A stretch of DNA of 64,000 nucleotides. Source: Rhyacophila brunnea. Its lineage: Eukaryota > Arthropoda > Insecta > Trichoptera > Rhyacophilidae. Of the stretch, positions 21,555-33,888 are shown piece after piece (position 1 is the stretch's first letter; each line of letters opens with the position of its first letter). The stretch is taken from contig JAGYXB010001998.1 in assembly GCA_022495005.1 (NCBI GenBank), positions 124,001 to 188,000 on the forward strand, written 5' to 3'. The notes under the pieces were generated by a model. It was not told the DNA's origin. It ran no database searches and saw nothing but the letters and a program-made list of their open reading frames with translations. The translations under genes and the position numbers were made by a program.

Positions 21555-22066
21555 TTAACAGGACTTTAATTTTTGTCTTGTTCGTGTTGTCTAGTTTACT
21601 TCTGTTGCCCTTCGATGTGCTTGGTGACCAGAAACGACACGAGCACGGGTGATAAAAAATACTGCATAAAAAAATAGGGGCACCTGTAAGTTTTCAGTAG
21701 GTACAATGGTTTTAATTTCATCAATAAATTGAGCCAAAAATGTACACAGATTTTCAGTTTAAAACATCTTTAAATAATAATATATAGCAGGGATGATGCA
21801 TATTGTTCAAATAACGGATAATGTGCGGTCCAATAATGACGTGATAACTGATTAAAAATAGATAGTACGAAAAACATTATTTTAGAAAATATTAATTTTG
21901 CAAAAAAAATATATTCTGTTATTAAATTTAATAATACATCTGTGTTAATTAATAATATTTGAGATTGAACCAATGACGTGTGTTTTATTTTGTTATTGTC
22001 CATATTTAATTAATTGTTTTTATGGTCATTCATTATTATCATAAAATATACGTAGGTACCTAAAAT

Positions 22067-22299
22067 CAGCGCTCGAAATTGAAAAGTTTACGAACCGGAG
22101 CGCTCGAAAATTTTCTAAAGATATTTACATAGTTATCAAATTTTATGCATATTTCATAAAAATAAGTGTGTTTGATTTTCTATTATCTATCTAACTCAGA
22201 CGGTAAAATTATTTTCTCCACGAGACGGAGCGATAATTTTACCGATTTCGTGAAAACAGGAACGGCGCTCCGGTGCGCTCCGGTCCATTTCGAGCCCTG
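22067..22299 (+). mobile_element. hAT-type MITE family B, intact copy
   Basis: This 233-bp element begins CAGCGCTCGAAATTG and ends CATTTCGAGCCCTG. A perfect 8-bp duplication, CCTAAAAT, lies at 22059-22066 and 22300-22307. The interior holds several copies of the motif pair GAACCGGAGCGC and GAGACGGAGCGA. It is non-coding. Confidence 0.9.
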
Positions 22300-22307
22300 C
22301 CTAAAAT

Positions 22308-24298
22308 ATACACCTAGTTACCCTCCTTTACATCATTCAGTCTTTCGAAATCTTTTCGTGTTCATGCGCCAATGTTCAAAAATTAAAATAATTATGTTAA
22401 GTAGGTAATTATTATTTAGATCAATTATAACGCCTGTACACGTGCATGAATTTACTTGCACCAATAGTGTATAATTTAAACTATCTCGATAATAACTTTA
22501 CTGTTTACACGTAAAAGTGCTGACTGTATCTCCAAATTATTCTTCAACAGTACGCGAGACGCGATTTTGTTATTGTATGGTACTATTTTTTGACAGGTCG
22601 TGAAAATCGGTTAACCTCAAAATGAGTCTCTGCGTGATGTTGTTCGTTTTTCGTTTGTTGCACTTTACACAAAAAAACGGTATCTGCCCACCTTACTCTC
22701 ACTAGGGCACCAGTCATTATAATAGGTTGAGCCAGTGATAGGTTTAGGGACTTGGAGGCCCGAGCCACTGACATAATTATGTATTTTGAACCCCCCCCCA
22801 CGATAACAAATAAAATAAAAACCACAAAATATCAATACACATTTGTGCAGCGTGTGTGTGATAATAATATTAGTGGTTTTTTTAATCTACGTATCTAACT
22901 ATCTGTTTGTGTAGATATGTTATGGGCGTTATGGCCAATGACATTATTTTGTTATGGCCCCTTTGTTGTTAGTTGCTGGGATTTCATTATTCTTTGGGTA
23001 CCCAATCTTGTAGGTATATCTACCTACTAGATTTGTGAGAAATACGCATCTTAAGATATTGGTATAATTTAATTATTGTATGACTGGTTTGAAATTTTTA
23101 AGTCTAGACCCATTTTAAATCTTATGACGAATCAATACGATGTCGAAAAATCGTCAATGGGTTGAGCCACCGCCATCTTTAGATTAATAAAGCCTGAGCA
23201 TAACTTTTTGCACAAGCAACGAGTGGTCCACTTTTCAGCTGTCAAAATCAGATCCCAGATTGCTTAACATATTGATTCGCCCTTTCTCGTTTCAAATTGA
23301 ATTATAAAAAATTCTCACATCAAATATAAATAACTATCAGTGTTATTTATAAATAATATACATTCCTGTTATTCATCGGCTGTCAAAGTAAGATTAGTCC
23401 TTCACACAAAAACCAGTGGTAATATCGATTTCCAAAAAATATGTAGCATTGATCTATGCATTACATTTGTAGAAGGTGTATTATTTATCATGTAACTTAT
23501 CTATCCAAATCAGACTATTCCATGTGTGAACACGACAGACACGTTAGTATGAGCACTCTATAGAACAATGACAGGCGATGACAGGTCATCCATTGACAAC
23601 AACAGGAGGGGTGGAAAAAGTAGGACCAGTCGTTGTGAATGTATCGGCTTTCTACTTGAGTCGGCAATGGTTGAGCACATAGCCAACGACCATTTCTCGT
23701 CAAACAAATTTGTTAGAAAACCTATTCGAAAAGCCACCACTATTCACACCAGATTTTAGAACAAATGAGATGAAACGATGACCCACTAGTATTATTTTCA
23801 ATACAGGTATATACAAATCATCGTATATCAATGCATGTTGGTAATTTAATAAAATTAAGCATCTGAGCCCAATATAATATTATTTACATATTATTAGTTT
23901 AACCCTAGCTGGCATATTACACCTTAACCCCTACGTACCCACCTAAGTTTATATTATGATATTAAAAAATCCTAGTTGTCAACGGCTTTTATAGAAAGCA
24001 GATATTTAGCATTTTATTTTTATCTGTGAGTGAAATGTCGGAAGATTATTATTAACATAACAAGATAAGAAAAAAGTAATCTTATTTTTATAATTTAAAT
24101 AGGTATTTATAGCAAAAATGATGTATTAATTTTATTTTGTTGACACGAATATCAGTTATCTATAGTGCAGACCATGACATATATGCAATTATATACCCGA
24201 TTAGCAAGCCTTAACTATGTACATAAGTACTATCACTTCTTATGAACACTATTAAAGGGGACTAATTTAAATTAGTCGGTACTTTATTGAGTCGGTAC
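22308..24298. other. no gene recognised
   Basis: AT-rich sequence with short ORFs only. A GAGCCAGTGATAGG...GAGCCACTGAC inverted pair at about 22729-22770 is the only local structure seen. Confidence 0.35.
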
Positions 24299-24541
24299 GG
24301 TACCACCGAAGAATGGTGGTCAGCGTTAGACACGGAAGGCATGGTCTCGATCGCGATCCATCGAATCTTGGGTCTGACAAGTACAAAAAATATTGTTTTT
24401 CAATGAGTCAGAGTATGGGCCAAACAGGTTGAGCGAGTGGCTGCCATCCATTTCTCATAAAAACAAAATATGTTAATACAACCCTCCCACTATGTGGAGG
24501 CCCATTGATACTATTAGGATCGGACATGGTCGAAAAAAAAA
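24299..24541 (+). mobile_element. tRNA-derived SINE, copy 1
   Basis: This is a plus-strand copy of the SINE at 39938-40181. It has a degraded tRNA-like head, a middle with TATTGTTTTTCAAT and GGTTGAGCGAGTGGCTG, and the conserved tail TATTAGGATCGGACATGGTCG followed by an A run. The B box is mutated (CATCGAATC). Confidence 0.7.
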
Positions 24542-24692
24542 TGATGGATCGTGCCTTATTTGTAAAAATATAATTAATGACGTCATATTTTTATATACTC
24601 TGTGATTTACGTTTATAATATTATATAAATTGACCGTTTTGAATTCAAAACATTGCATTAAAAACTGCAACGAAGAAATAATAACATGACTG

Positions 24693-24746
24693 ACCGTTTC
24701 CACGAGACGGAGCGATAATGTCGAAGAAGTCATGAACCGGAGCTGA
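24693..24746 (+). repeat. family B fragment
   Basis: TCCACGAGACGGAGCGATAAT followed by ATGAACCGGAGC matches the interior of family B. Both ends are lost. Confidence 0.6.
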
Positions 24747-25059
24747 TTCCATCTAAATTCTCCAACAAAAACACTTTCATCACATTTTAAAATAAATATT
24801 GATAGTCATTCAAGGATCATTGAATATTAATTACGCTGCAGATATTAAGATCTGTGAAGCACCTTGTCAGATTAAAGAAGACGAAGATTCAGTATCTACA
24901 TAATATTACGTTTCCCCTTTAAAATAGACTTAAATCTTAAATAAATCATATTAATTGAATTGGCGATTCCGTAAAAGAGTTCAATAATTATTATAATGGT
25001 TTAAAAAGAAATTTCTTTGTTAATTTTACGATAATTATGTTATGTAAACCAAGAGATGT

Positions 25060-25385
25060 CACGGAGACTTGAAGCTTTCGAGATGTGGCTGTATAGACGC
25101 ATCCTCAAAATTCCTTGGACTGACCGGTGACAAATGTTGAAGTTCTCAATCGAATGGGGAAGGACTAAGAAGTTCTACGTAGTATCAAAACCAGAAAACT
25201 ACAATACCTCGGCCACATTATGAGAGGACAAAAATACAGCATTCCCCAACTCGTCATTCAAGGAGAGATCAATGGGAAGCGTAGCAGAGGACGGCGCCGC
25301 ATTTTGTGGCTTAAGAACCTCCGTGATTGGTACGAGTGCAGCTCCACCGAACTGTGAAATTTGGAACACCTCAGATGTTATTGAT
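25060..25385 (+). pseudogene. LINE reverse transcriptase C-terminal fragment with GAT-rich tail
   Basis: Frames on the plus strand give RRLEAFEMWLYRRILKIPWTD, QYLGHIMRGQKYSIPQL, GRRRILWLKNLRDWYECSS and then stop codons. This is the characteristic end of insect RTE-type LINE polyproteins. A GATGATGATGAT repeat at 25382-25395 is a typical 3' microsatellite tail. Stops and frame changes show it is dead. Confidence 0.7.
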
Positions 25386-25497
25386 GATGATGATGATTAC
25401 AAATGATCCTTGTCCGGAAAAATGTATTTCTAAAAAAATCGCAAATCACCATCGAAAGAAAGTGTCGATCTTTTGACGGCTATACCTACACCCTAAG

Positions 25498-26430
25498 ATA
25501 GTGGTTTCCAAACTGTATGTCACTACACCTCCCTTAAAAAAACTAATCTTGGCGCCTCCCTCCTTTATTTCATTAAATAATACAGACACCTTTTTAAATA
25601 GTCAACAATGTACTAATACAAAAATGAAAAAAAAACAAGTTTTTAGTAAGTACCTACTTACATTATATTCATTTTTAAATAATTTGTTTTTCATGCGACG
25701 AATGTGCTTGTTTATTAGAACAATCAATTTTAATAGTAGTCTATCCAAATTCATCATCGTTCATTGACAAATGGGTTCTATCATGGGCCCCACATCCTGA
25801 AGTGGGCCCCTAGGCCAGGATCTTTCAACCACATATTTAAAATATTTAATAGCCCTGAAATAAAGTAGCCCGCACGCGATTTTTTTTACTATTAATAAAA
25901 TAATGTGAAAAGTGCATTAGCAAACTAATCAAGAACTCAGGAAATAGATTTTTGTTTGTTTCAATATATCTGGCGTAGAAATCATTTAAAAGTGGAGACA
26001 TGGCGAACTTATTTTTTTGGTAATTTTGATTTCCAAAGCTCCATTTTTTTATGAATGCCTTCACTTTGTCTTTTTAAATCAGTGAATGCATCAGTGGTCC
26101 TTGCATTGATTTATTCACTCAGTTTTTTTTAAATTTATTTCAACAACAAAATTATCGTTCCTAAACAAATTTGCCTCAAATTTCAACATTATGATTTAAC
26201 CCTTTTATTTAATTTTTTCACAAGATAGCCAGCGCGCTTGACAATAGTATAAAAGTGAGGTATTATAAAATTAGTCTCCATATTTTCAGACAGGTTTGCA
26301 AACAACCTATTAGGACTGTTTTTTTGTAGTTTATAACTATCGGCCGTTTTATAAATTATGCATTTGTAAACTGCAAACTTGTGGCTACATTAATTGTGTG
26401 AAACTTTTCGCGCCTCCCTTTGCGTTGTTG
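25498..26430 (-). pseudogene. decayed hAT element
   Basis: The left edge GTGGTTTCCAAACTGT resembles the common hAT end CAGTGGTTCCCAAACTG. On the minus strand around 26085-25850 the frames give DLK, KMELWKSKL, HVSTFK and similar pieces, resembling the central region of ZBED/FAM200-type hAT transposases, with several stops. The right end is not defined. A family G fragment (25782-25826) is inserted or shared here. Confidence 0.4.
25782..25826 (+). repeat. family G fragment
   Basis: CATGGGCCCCACATCCTGAAG and GTGGGCCCCTAGGCCAGGAT match the left end of the element at 51221-51635. Confidence 0.65.
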
Positions 26431-26839
26431 TGATTTTTTATCATTTAAATAATTTTTCCGTCCGTTTGTATGTTTTTGTAATGGAATTATTACTTTTGAA
26501 GATAATGAATTATTTAACAACATCACAATCAATATTACAACTACTTGGCAGGGAACCTACTTTGCAGAGTTTAAGGTCTAATACTAGATAATAAAATCAT
26601 TATGTAACATAATCGTATGAGAGGAAGCACTCTTATTGTTTAGGTATAATAAAAATATTATCAAAATATAATATAACGTAACACTAATTACATCATGTTA
26701 ATCATGCTCCAGATTCCGTTTTATAATTATTTCCGTGAAGATAGAATCGAAGTAGGTACCTACCTACTCGTCCAATTAAGTTATAACTACGCATTAAAAA
26801 ATAAAATAAAACGTCCAAAAATATGAATATCATTATCAC

Positions 26840-26965
26840 CCTAAATTTATCCATGTGAAATGTGGTCCTCCGCAGATTTATGTTGTCGATCCAGCGGTAT
26901 TTAGGTCTACCTTCTTGGCTACCTGTCAGCGATTGTCTCTTCTTAAAGGTTTTGGTCACCCTATT
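26840..26965 (-). pseudogene. LINE C-terminal scrap
   Basis: The minus strand reads VTKTFKKRQSLTGSQEGRPKYRWIDNINL. GRPKYRW.D.I is the usual C-terminal motif of LINE polyproteins (GRP..RW.D.V). No more of the LINE is visible nearby. Confidence 0.5.
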
Positions 26966-27648
26966 TATATTTGTTTTTTTTTTGCGAATTCTATTATATC
27001 GTCTTTGCTTGTTTTATTATCCAATCATTCAGTTTTTGTCCTTTTGCGTTGTGACCAGCATGCACCTCTCCATACCACGATATTTTACTCTTAGTCAGGG
27101 CTACGCCAAGGGTGCTTCCGCTCGGGTGGCAGCTGAAAATTGCCGCTCCTCTCTCAAAACCAATCTAAAATAGCTAATAAGACAAACGACAAATGCGCCG
27201 TAGGCGACTTTTTACTATCCGTTAAACAAACTTATTGGATACATTGTTTTTCTTTAATTGGAGTACCTTTTTATGGCTCAGTTCATTTTCTGGCGCTCTG
27301 CCATATATTTCAATAGGGAAACAACTCAAAAAATCTTGTTTCAAGATAATGGCGTTTGAAATTTTTGCAGAAATTCCATTTTAATTTTAAAGCCTTGATT
27401 TTGAGTAGAATGTATGGTTTTTTTATTTGGTTGACTGGAATACAACAATGCACAATGAAATTTTGACAGTTCAATAAGGAATTAACCCAGACTTTTCAGT
27501 ATACAAATGAATTAATGATTAATATCAGAAAGGGTTGTTAGATATTATGACACATTAAAAAAATTATAAAGAGAAGACCTTTCTACATCGAATGCATTAT
27601 TAACCTAGAGCCTTAAACATTTGAGTTGTTTCCTTATTGAAATAGGGT

Positions 27649-27765
27649 CAGCGCTCGGAATGGAGCGGAACGCCCCGGAGCGCCGTTCCTGTTCGTGGGA
27701 TTTCCAAGGATGGCGTTCCTGTTCGTTAAAACCTCGAAAATGGCGTACCGGTTCGTAAAATATCC
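27649..27765 (+). repeat. family B derivative with reiterated GTTCGT motif
   Basis: It starts CAGCGCTCGGAATGG and has GGAGCGCCGTTCCTGTTCGT. The unit TGGCGT.CC.GTTCGT then repeats about every 33-36 bp, with copies near 27663, 27711 and 27743. The right end is missing. Confidence 0.6.
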
Positions 27766-28743
27766 GACGGACAGCGAGTCGTCTAGTAAAATCCTCAAGC
27801 GTCATACTTAATATTATTACGTTCCGGGTTAGATTTAAAATTTACAAAAATGAATTGATAGGTACAAAGGTACAAAAACATAAATATTTTTTTTTATTAA
27901 AAAATAATTTTACTGGTTTAGAACCACTGAATTTTCTATGACCCGTACATAATGTACTTAAGTTTTTTTGAAATAGTGATTAAGTAAATGTAAGACAACG
28001 TATTTGAGAACTAACCTTTTTCAAGACAATACTGTTTTCAACGAATTTGGCATTGAATGCACTAATAGACAGACCCTTTTGCGTCAATGGTGATAAAACA
28101 ATAAAATTGTATACAAAGAAATGCACTGGGTAAGATTTATTGCATTGTCGCACGTTATGGGACAATAATGTATTTTGAAAAAAAAAATGTTTTTATGATT
28201 GTAAGGAAAGGTTGGAAGCTATTTTACATTGGAATGTAGATTTACTGTAGTATTAATTTATAAAACGAGACATTTATTTTTTTGCAAGTTCATACATATT
28301 ATTTAAATACAGTTAAGGTTAAGGTACATGCCTAAATATAGTGAGTTAATATCGTAATAGTTATAATGCACACTGGAACTTTAAAATTTTTAAATGAAAC
28401 ACATTAAATACATGTATTATCTTTACTCTATCAATGACTTAATTAATTTGTTACATATTGCACAAAAATAACATAGTAAAAATAGTGTGAATAAAACTAC
28501 GTGCCCTACCTAAGTATATACCGAGATAGGTATACTATATCTGTCCTACCGAGGGTTGAAATTCTTAGCCAATTGTTTTTTGTAATGAAACTTTAAATTT
28601 TGTATCGAGACAACCATAATTGACCGAATTGTCCATTTATCGTATTATTATGTTAGCGAAATTTACATGGGTTTGACGCGTTCATAGTTTTTGTATTTCA
28701 TAATGCAATCGGGGTCGTTCATTGGTCGTTTATCAATATTTAA

Positions 28744-28849
28744 CCCAATGCTTACGGGCCCTTTTAATTAATTTTGTAATTAACGTGTTAATTTGCATTT
28801 GAAAAGTAATTAGCTAAAACACAATTTTGTGCGGCCCGTAAACATTGGG
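28744..28849. mobile_element. 106-bp piggyBac-type MITE
   Basis: TTAA flanks both sides (28740-28743 and 28850-28853). The termini CCCAATGCTTACGGGCC and GGCCCGTAAACATTGGG are 17-bp inverted repeats with one mismatch, starting CCC as in piggyBac elements. The interior is pure AT-rich spacer. Confidence 0.85.
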
Positions 28850-30432
28850 TTAAGTTGTATGCAGCCAATGATAAGCGTTTTCATCAGAGGAAGCGACAAA
28901 ATTAGACTCCTTATTTTTCCAAATTTAATCATTTTAAGTTGTGTTTTTTTGGTTTCCCATTACCTAACCCTCAAGCTTTGCTGCTCTACACTAATTTATT
29001 TTTTATATTTATTACATTATTGATGAATTGATAAAGTTCAGCGGAAATACTTTGCAGTGAAAAACTAAGTAGGTACCGAGAGAGATGGAATAAAATAAGG
29101 GAGGCCTTCATCCAGCACTGGATCGACCGAGGTTGATGGGTTGGGTTCTAAATAATTATTATTGCATACATGACATATTATTGCATATTATTGCATACAT
29201 TGCATATTATTGCAGCTGTTTTGCTAAATTTTTAAATATCCGAAAAACTTGTGCTCTGACATCGTTTAAAAACTCTTTGTAGGTACTTAATAGCTTAAAT
29301 TGTTGTTTAATAATTTCTAATGGGGTAAAATATTTCATATTAAATAGTAAATACAGTCATGCTTTTCCTTGTGACCAGAACATACGTATTTGCTGTTTTA
29401 CCTACCTACTCAACGTTACGGAATCGCCAGATAATAATTATTTATCCTAATCTATTATAATATTTTACATTGAGTGACAAAAAAAATATATCATTTCCTC
29501 ATATATTTTTATTGTTTTAATTTTATATGGATATTTTTCGGGTTGAATGAACTGGGTTTTTGATGGTTAAACTAACAACATAATACATTTAATAACTTAA
29601 ATCAAATAATTCCATAATTAATATAGATACATATTCGTGAACATCGTATGCATGTTAAAATTTTTTGTATTGTTTAAGGTACAATACGAAATAAAAATAT
29701 TTAAATAAATCAATCAGAATCCAACGGGATAAATATATGAAAAATTTCCCTGTATATAACAATTTCTATAACATTGGAAACCTATTAGAATAAGTTATCC
29801 TACATGTCCACATGATGTAAATATTTTTTTTTCTAATAATATGTACCTACACTTCTGAGGTTGTTTAAAATGATTCATATTTAATAAAGAATGCTACATT
29901 TGTAAAACTTGCGTATTAGATATTTTTTAAATTAATTTATTAAAAACCATGCCCTTGCTTTTTCGTATACGATGGATTTTAATTTGATTAAAAAATAGTT
30001 TACCTTTATCAAAATATTTCGAATTTACGAAAAATCAGAGCTTTGAAAAAAGCGGCATGTATTTTGTTTAAGCCGAAGTGTCTTCACTCATATTTCTATC
30101 CACTCTTAGTTGCATATTTTTATTCAAACTGCTAAAGAAACCAATGGGAAATTGTGATTAGTTTGTCTATTATTTTTTCATGTATTTTAATAATGTTTCC
30201 CACTCCAATTAGATTCATATACGTTTAGTTATTTATATTAATTTGTATAATTATTAATGTATTTTTTAGAAAACGATTTCGTAAACTAAAATGACTATAT
30301 TTTTATGTTACCACTAATTGTTATAGCCGGTAGCGTATTGGGAGAAGATGATGATGAAAAAAGTACATCATGTAAAACTAAAAGATATTTTTATATTACA
30401 GATATTATTATATCTAATATCACACATTTTTG
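28850..30432. other. no feature recognised
   Basis: Strongly AT-rich with homopolymers. There is a short repeat of ATTGCATA units at 29160-29213, but no gene or complete element was seen. Confidence 0.35.
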
Positions 30433-30481
30433 GAAAATTGTCGAGCGTTCCTGTTCGTGAAATTTTCCATTTCGAGCACTG
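30433..30481 (-). repeat. family B end fragment
   Basis: AATTGTCGAGCGTTCCTGTTCG followed by CCATTTCGAGCACTG matches one terminal segment of family B. Confidence 0.6.
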
Positions 30482-30639
30482 AATAGGGTATCGAAATATA
30501 TATTTGCTAAAACATTTTATTTATTATACCTACTAGATTACCTATTGAGACTTTTAAATAATGATTTTCGGGGGTTTTGCACATAAATGTGGTGAATTAG
30601 TTTCAAATCGGATATTTTAAACGGCGAAATAAGAATATA

Positions 30640-31933
30640 CGAGGGTGGGTCAATAATTCCTTAGAAAAAAGCATTGAAACAGTTTTTATTTTTGTATTTT
30701 TTTTTATTTCTCAACATAATCTCCTTGGAGCTCAATACACTTGGTTAGACGTTTCTCAATTTTTTTTAAACCGTCAGAAAAATAAGTTTTCGGAAGGTCC
30801 TCAAAATAAGCATTTGTCCGATCGATGACTTCTTCATTTGAAAAAAAACGTTGTCCACTTAGCCATTTTTTTAAGTTTGGGAAAAGGAAAAAGTCACTGG
30901 GGCTAAATCTGGCGAATACGGTGGGTGGTCGACCAATTCGAACTTCAATTCTTCAATTTTAGCCATTGATCGTAAACATGTGTGAACACGGGCATTGTCC
31001 TGATGAAAGAGGATTTTTTTCCTGTTTAAATGGGGCCGTTTTTCTTCAATTTTGTTTTTTAGCTGGTCCAATAAAGATGCATAATAATCCCTGTTTTTCC
31101 TTTTTCCAAATAGTCAACGAAAATAATTCCACGTGCATCCCAAAATACAGTAGCCATAACCTTACCAGCTGATTTTACGGTTTTCGCCTTCTTTGGACAT
31201 GGTTCGCCTTTTGCAATCCACTGCTTTGACTGTTCTTCCGTCTCGGGAGTATGGTGGTGTATCCATGTTTTATCTACAGTCACAAAGCGACGAAAAAATT
31301 CATCCGGATTGCGTTGCATGAGCGACAACAGGACTTTAGAGGCCACCACCCTATTGCGTTTATTGTCGACTGTGAGCAAACGCGGCACCCATCTTGCAGA
31401 AACTTTTTTCATGCCCAATTTGTCATGTAAAATAGAAATGGCGCTACCTTTTGAGATCCCTGTAACCTCAATTATCTCACTCAACTTTAATCTTCGGTCA
31501 CTTAACACCATATCATGGATTTTATTGATCATTTCTGGTGTAGTCACCTCTACAGGATGTCCTGAGCGTGGTTCATCCTTTGTTGATGTACGACCACGTT
31601 TAAATTCATTAACCAGTTATAAATAGTTGCAAGTGAAGGAGCAGATATGCCGTGAACTAAATCCAACTCATTTTTTATTTCCTTTGCTGTTAACCCTTTT
31701 ATATTAAAATGTTTAATAACAGCTCTAAACTCAATTTTCTCCATTTTCCATTTTCCCATTTTCCACAAGCAATTTTTTTTTTTAAATGTACGAGAAACAC
31801 ACAACAACCCGACCAATCTGATTGAAACTTCGCGGCATACTGAATCGGTAGTGCCGCTGCATGAAAACAAACCGCTTACAGTACTAGTCGCGCCACCTGT
31901 CGGCTTTTCTAAGGACTTATTGACCCACCCTCG
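30640..31933 (-). mobile_element. mariner element, copy 2 (inverted)
   Basis: TA duplications are at 30638-30639 and 31934-31935. The ends are the same CGAGGGTGGGTCAATAA repeats as copy 1. It is 1294 bp long and very similar to 16126-17424, in the opposite orientation. Confidence 0.95.
30704..31759 (-). pseudogene. mariner transposase, broken independently of copy 1
   Basis: The start corresponds to the ATG at 31759, with another in frame at 31744, and the stop is at 30704. Frame breaks near 31605 (lost A), 31075 (short deletion) and 30902 (lost C) differ in place from two of those in copy 1. The first catalytic aspartate is kept but the adjacent glutamate is lysine (VDKTW). HQDNARVH and YSPDLAP are present. 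It is non-functional. Confidence 0.92.
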
Positions 31934-31935
31934 TA

Positions 31936-33255
31936 CATAGCTAATGTTTGTATATTTCGCTTTAACTTATCTTTTTTCCACAACGCCCTTTGGCAATATG
32001 CGACGTACATAATAATATATCTTATCGTATGATTCAGTTTATTTAATTTAATAGAATATATTATTATGTTTACGAAAATGATTTAAAATCTATTTTTTCG
32101 GACTTTTGCCGCCCGGATGTTTCCCACCACCAACCCCCCCGCAATATTTAATTATATGTCATTTGCATTCCTTTAACCTCCAATGCTTCAATTATTTTAT
32201 GGATCTGATTGATTGAAATCTTTAGCTATTAATAGCTACAATTATAATTAATTTGTAAGTGCATATTATGTTCATGATATGGAGAGGATACGGTGAGAAA
32301 ATAGTGCTTAACTATAATACATTGTTATAAGTCCTTAACACGCAAAAGCCCACAAGTATACTTCACACAAGTACATACTTAATAATTATTAAGTATGTAC
32401 TCAGTCAACGTATTAGCTCCATGTTTTATTAAGTGTTTCCATTATTACTGCAGGTATTGACACATACTTCACGTTTACCTAAATATGTGTATTTGAGCTC
32501 GGTTTCCCATTTTTTAAGTGACGAAAAACATCAGAAAACTGTAATATTGAAAACTCTACACTATCTAAATAAACAATTTTCACGCAACATTAACGTGACT
32601 TCGGGACGTGAAGTGAGGTTCTACAATCTTTTCACTCCGACACGATTATAGCGACATAGAATGTGGCCGTGCACAAACGGCGACTGTATGTTATACTCGT
32701 TCACGACTCGTGGAGATGGGGTAACCTTAAAATCTATAAAAAAATATTATTATGTGGATAGTTATACATTTTTCTAGGTGTCGGAAAGTAAGTTGTACGC
32801 ACTACTTCCATTTTTGTTTTATTTACCTATGAAATAAAATCAATATGCCTAGTTTAATTTTTCCTCATATATCTATGCAATTATTAGTGTGCATATATTT
32901 TTAACACGCAATTTATATAAGGTAAAGGTCGGCGACTATTCCCCCATAAAGGGTGCATTGCAACATTTGTAAATCGAACATTGGAACATAGATAAACAAA
33001 ATACTGATGGAACGATTAATAACTTAAACATATTTAATATTAGCCAAAAACAATTTTTAAATATACACGTCTCTACTAAATAAAATTGTGCCGTACGTGT
33101 ACCTGAAATAAATTTATAAGAAATTATAATTTTATAATCATTTAAGGTAAAAGAAGCATCTAGCACATTGACATGTGAAATCATAGAATTCGGACTAAAC
33201 ATACATAGACGGAGTCTTATATGTTATTAAAAATTCTGTTATGAAATTTGAAATT
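31936..33255. other. no gene recognised; possible LINE 3' UTR scrap
   Basis: AT-rich. The segment 32598-32690, with CGACATAGAATGTGGCCGTGC, resembles the 3' UTR of the LINE at 37300-37370 (CGTCATAGAAAGCGGCCGTGC). Nothing else is supported. Confidence 0.35.
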
Positions 33256-33257
33256 AT

Positions 33258-33350
33258 TTTGTAGCGCTTGTAGTATGGTTAAGTTGGTAAACTCCAGAAA
33301 TATTATGATCGTTCAATTACCATTCCGATTTTCTTACATACGAAATGGCG
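33258..33350 (+). repeat. repeat shared with 60010-60105
   Basis: A segment of about 90 bp with GGTTAAGTTGGTAAACT and CCATTCCGATTTT is found again in inverted orientation about 200 bp downstream of the second SDR gene. It is unclassified. Confidence 0.6.
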
Positions 33351-33888
33351 GTCATTTTTTTATGTCCATTGTGATCACTTACTCAAGTGCAGTTATAAAC
33401 GGTTTTACACAAATTTTAGATGCTTTTTTAACAAAATAGTAATATCGTAAAGTGTAATAAAGTGTAGTATTGACTGCTTATCTACTCATCGAGACAGATT
33501 GTCTTTTTATGCGACCTACAAATTGGCAAATGAAAGTCATGGTAGTCATATGAAGATCTCTGTAAATGAACCTGCAATGCAATCACTTGTAGCTAACTTT
33601 CTTAGTGGACCTGTGCTCTTTTTTTTGTTTCAATTTAACACATTTAGATCTCTATAAAAGAAGGGTTTTTAACATCTTTGTATCAAATGTTTTTTTTTGT
33701 TATCGCTTCTGTCATATTTTTTTCGACGGGAGTTGGTATCACTGATGAGGGCGCATCAAATATCCTCCGATGATCTAACGTTTTTGACGACCTGCAGAGG
33801 ACACTTCCCTCGTGAGTCTCATGTAAGATAATTCGTCATGTATGTACATTTTGTACATACTGTCATTATAATACATACATACATATCT

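Larger units (their letters stand above)
20629..21682 (+). mobile_element. family A MITE interrupted by two other MITEs
   Basis: It begins CAGTGACGTCCC at 20629. Family A sequence continues at 21028-21201 (GTAGGGGTAGGCAGATT and GGCGGCAGTTACTTG) and again at 21559-21682 (TCTAGTTTACTTC, AAATACTGCATAAAA). Family E interrupts it at 20648-21027 and family D at 21202-21554. The right terminal repeat is missing. Confidence 0.75.

Noticed and set aside
29160..29213. ATTGCATA repeats as a CRISPR-like array
   Set aside because: Too short and irregular, with no unique spacers; an ordinary AT-rich microsatellite in a eukaryotic genome.
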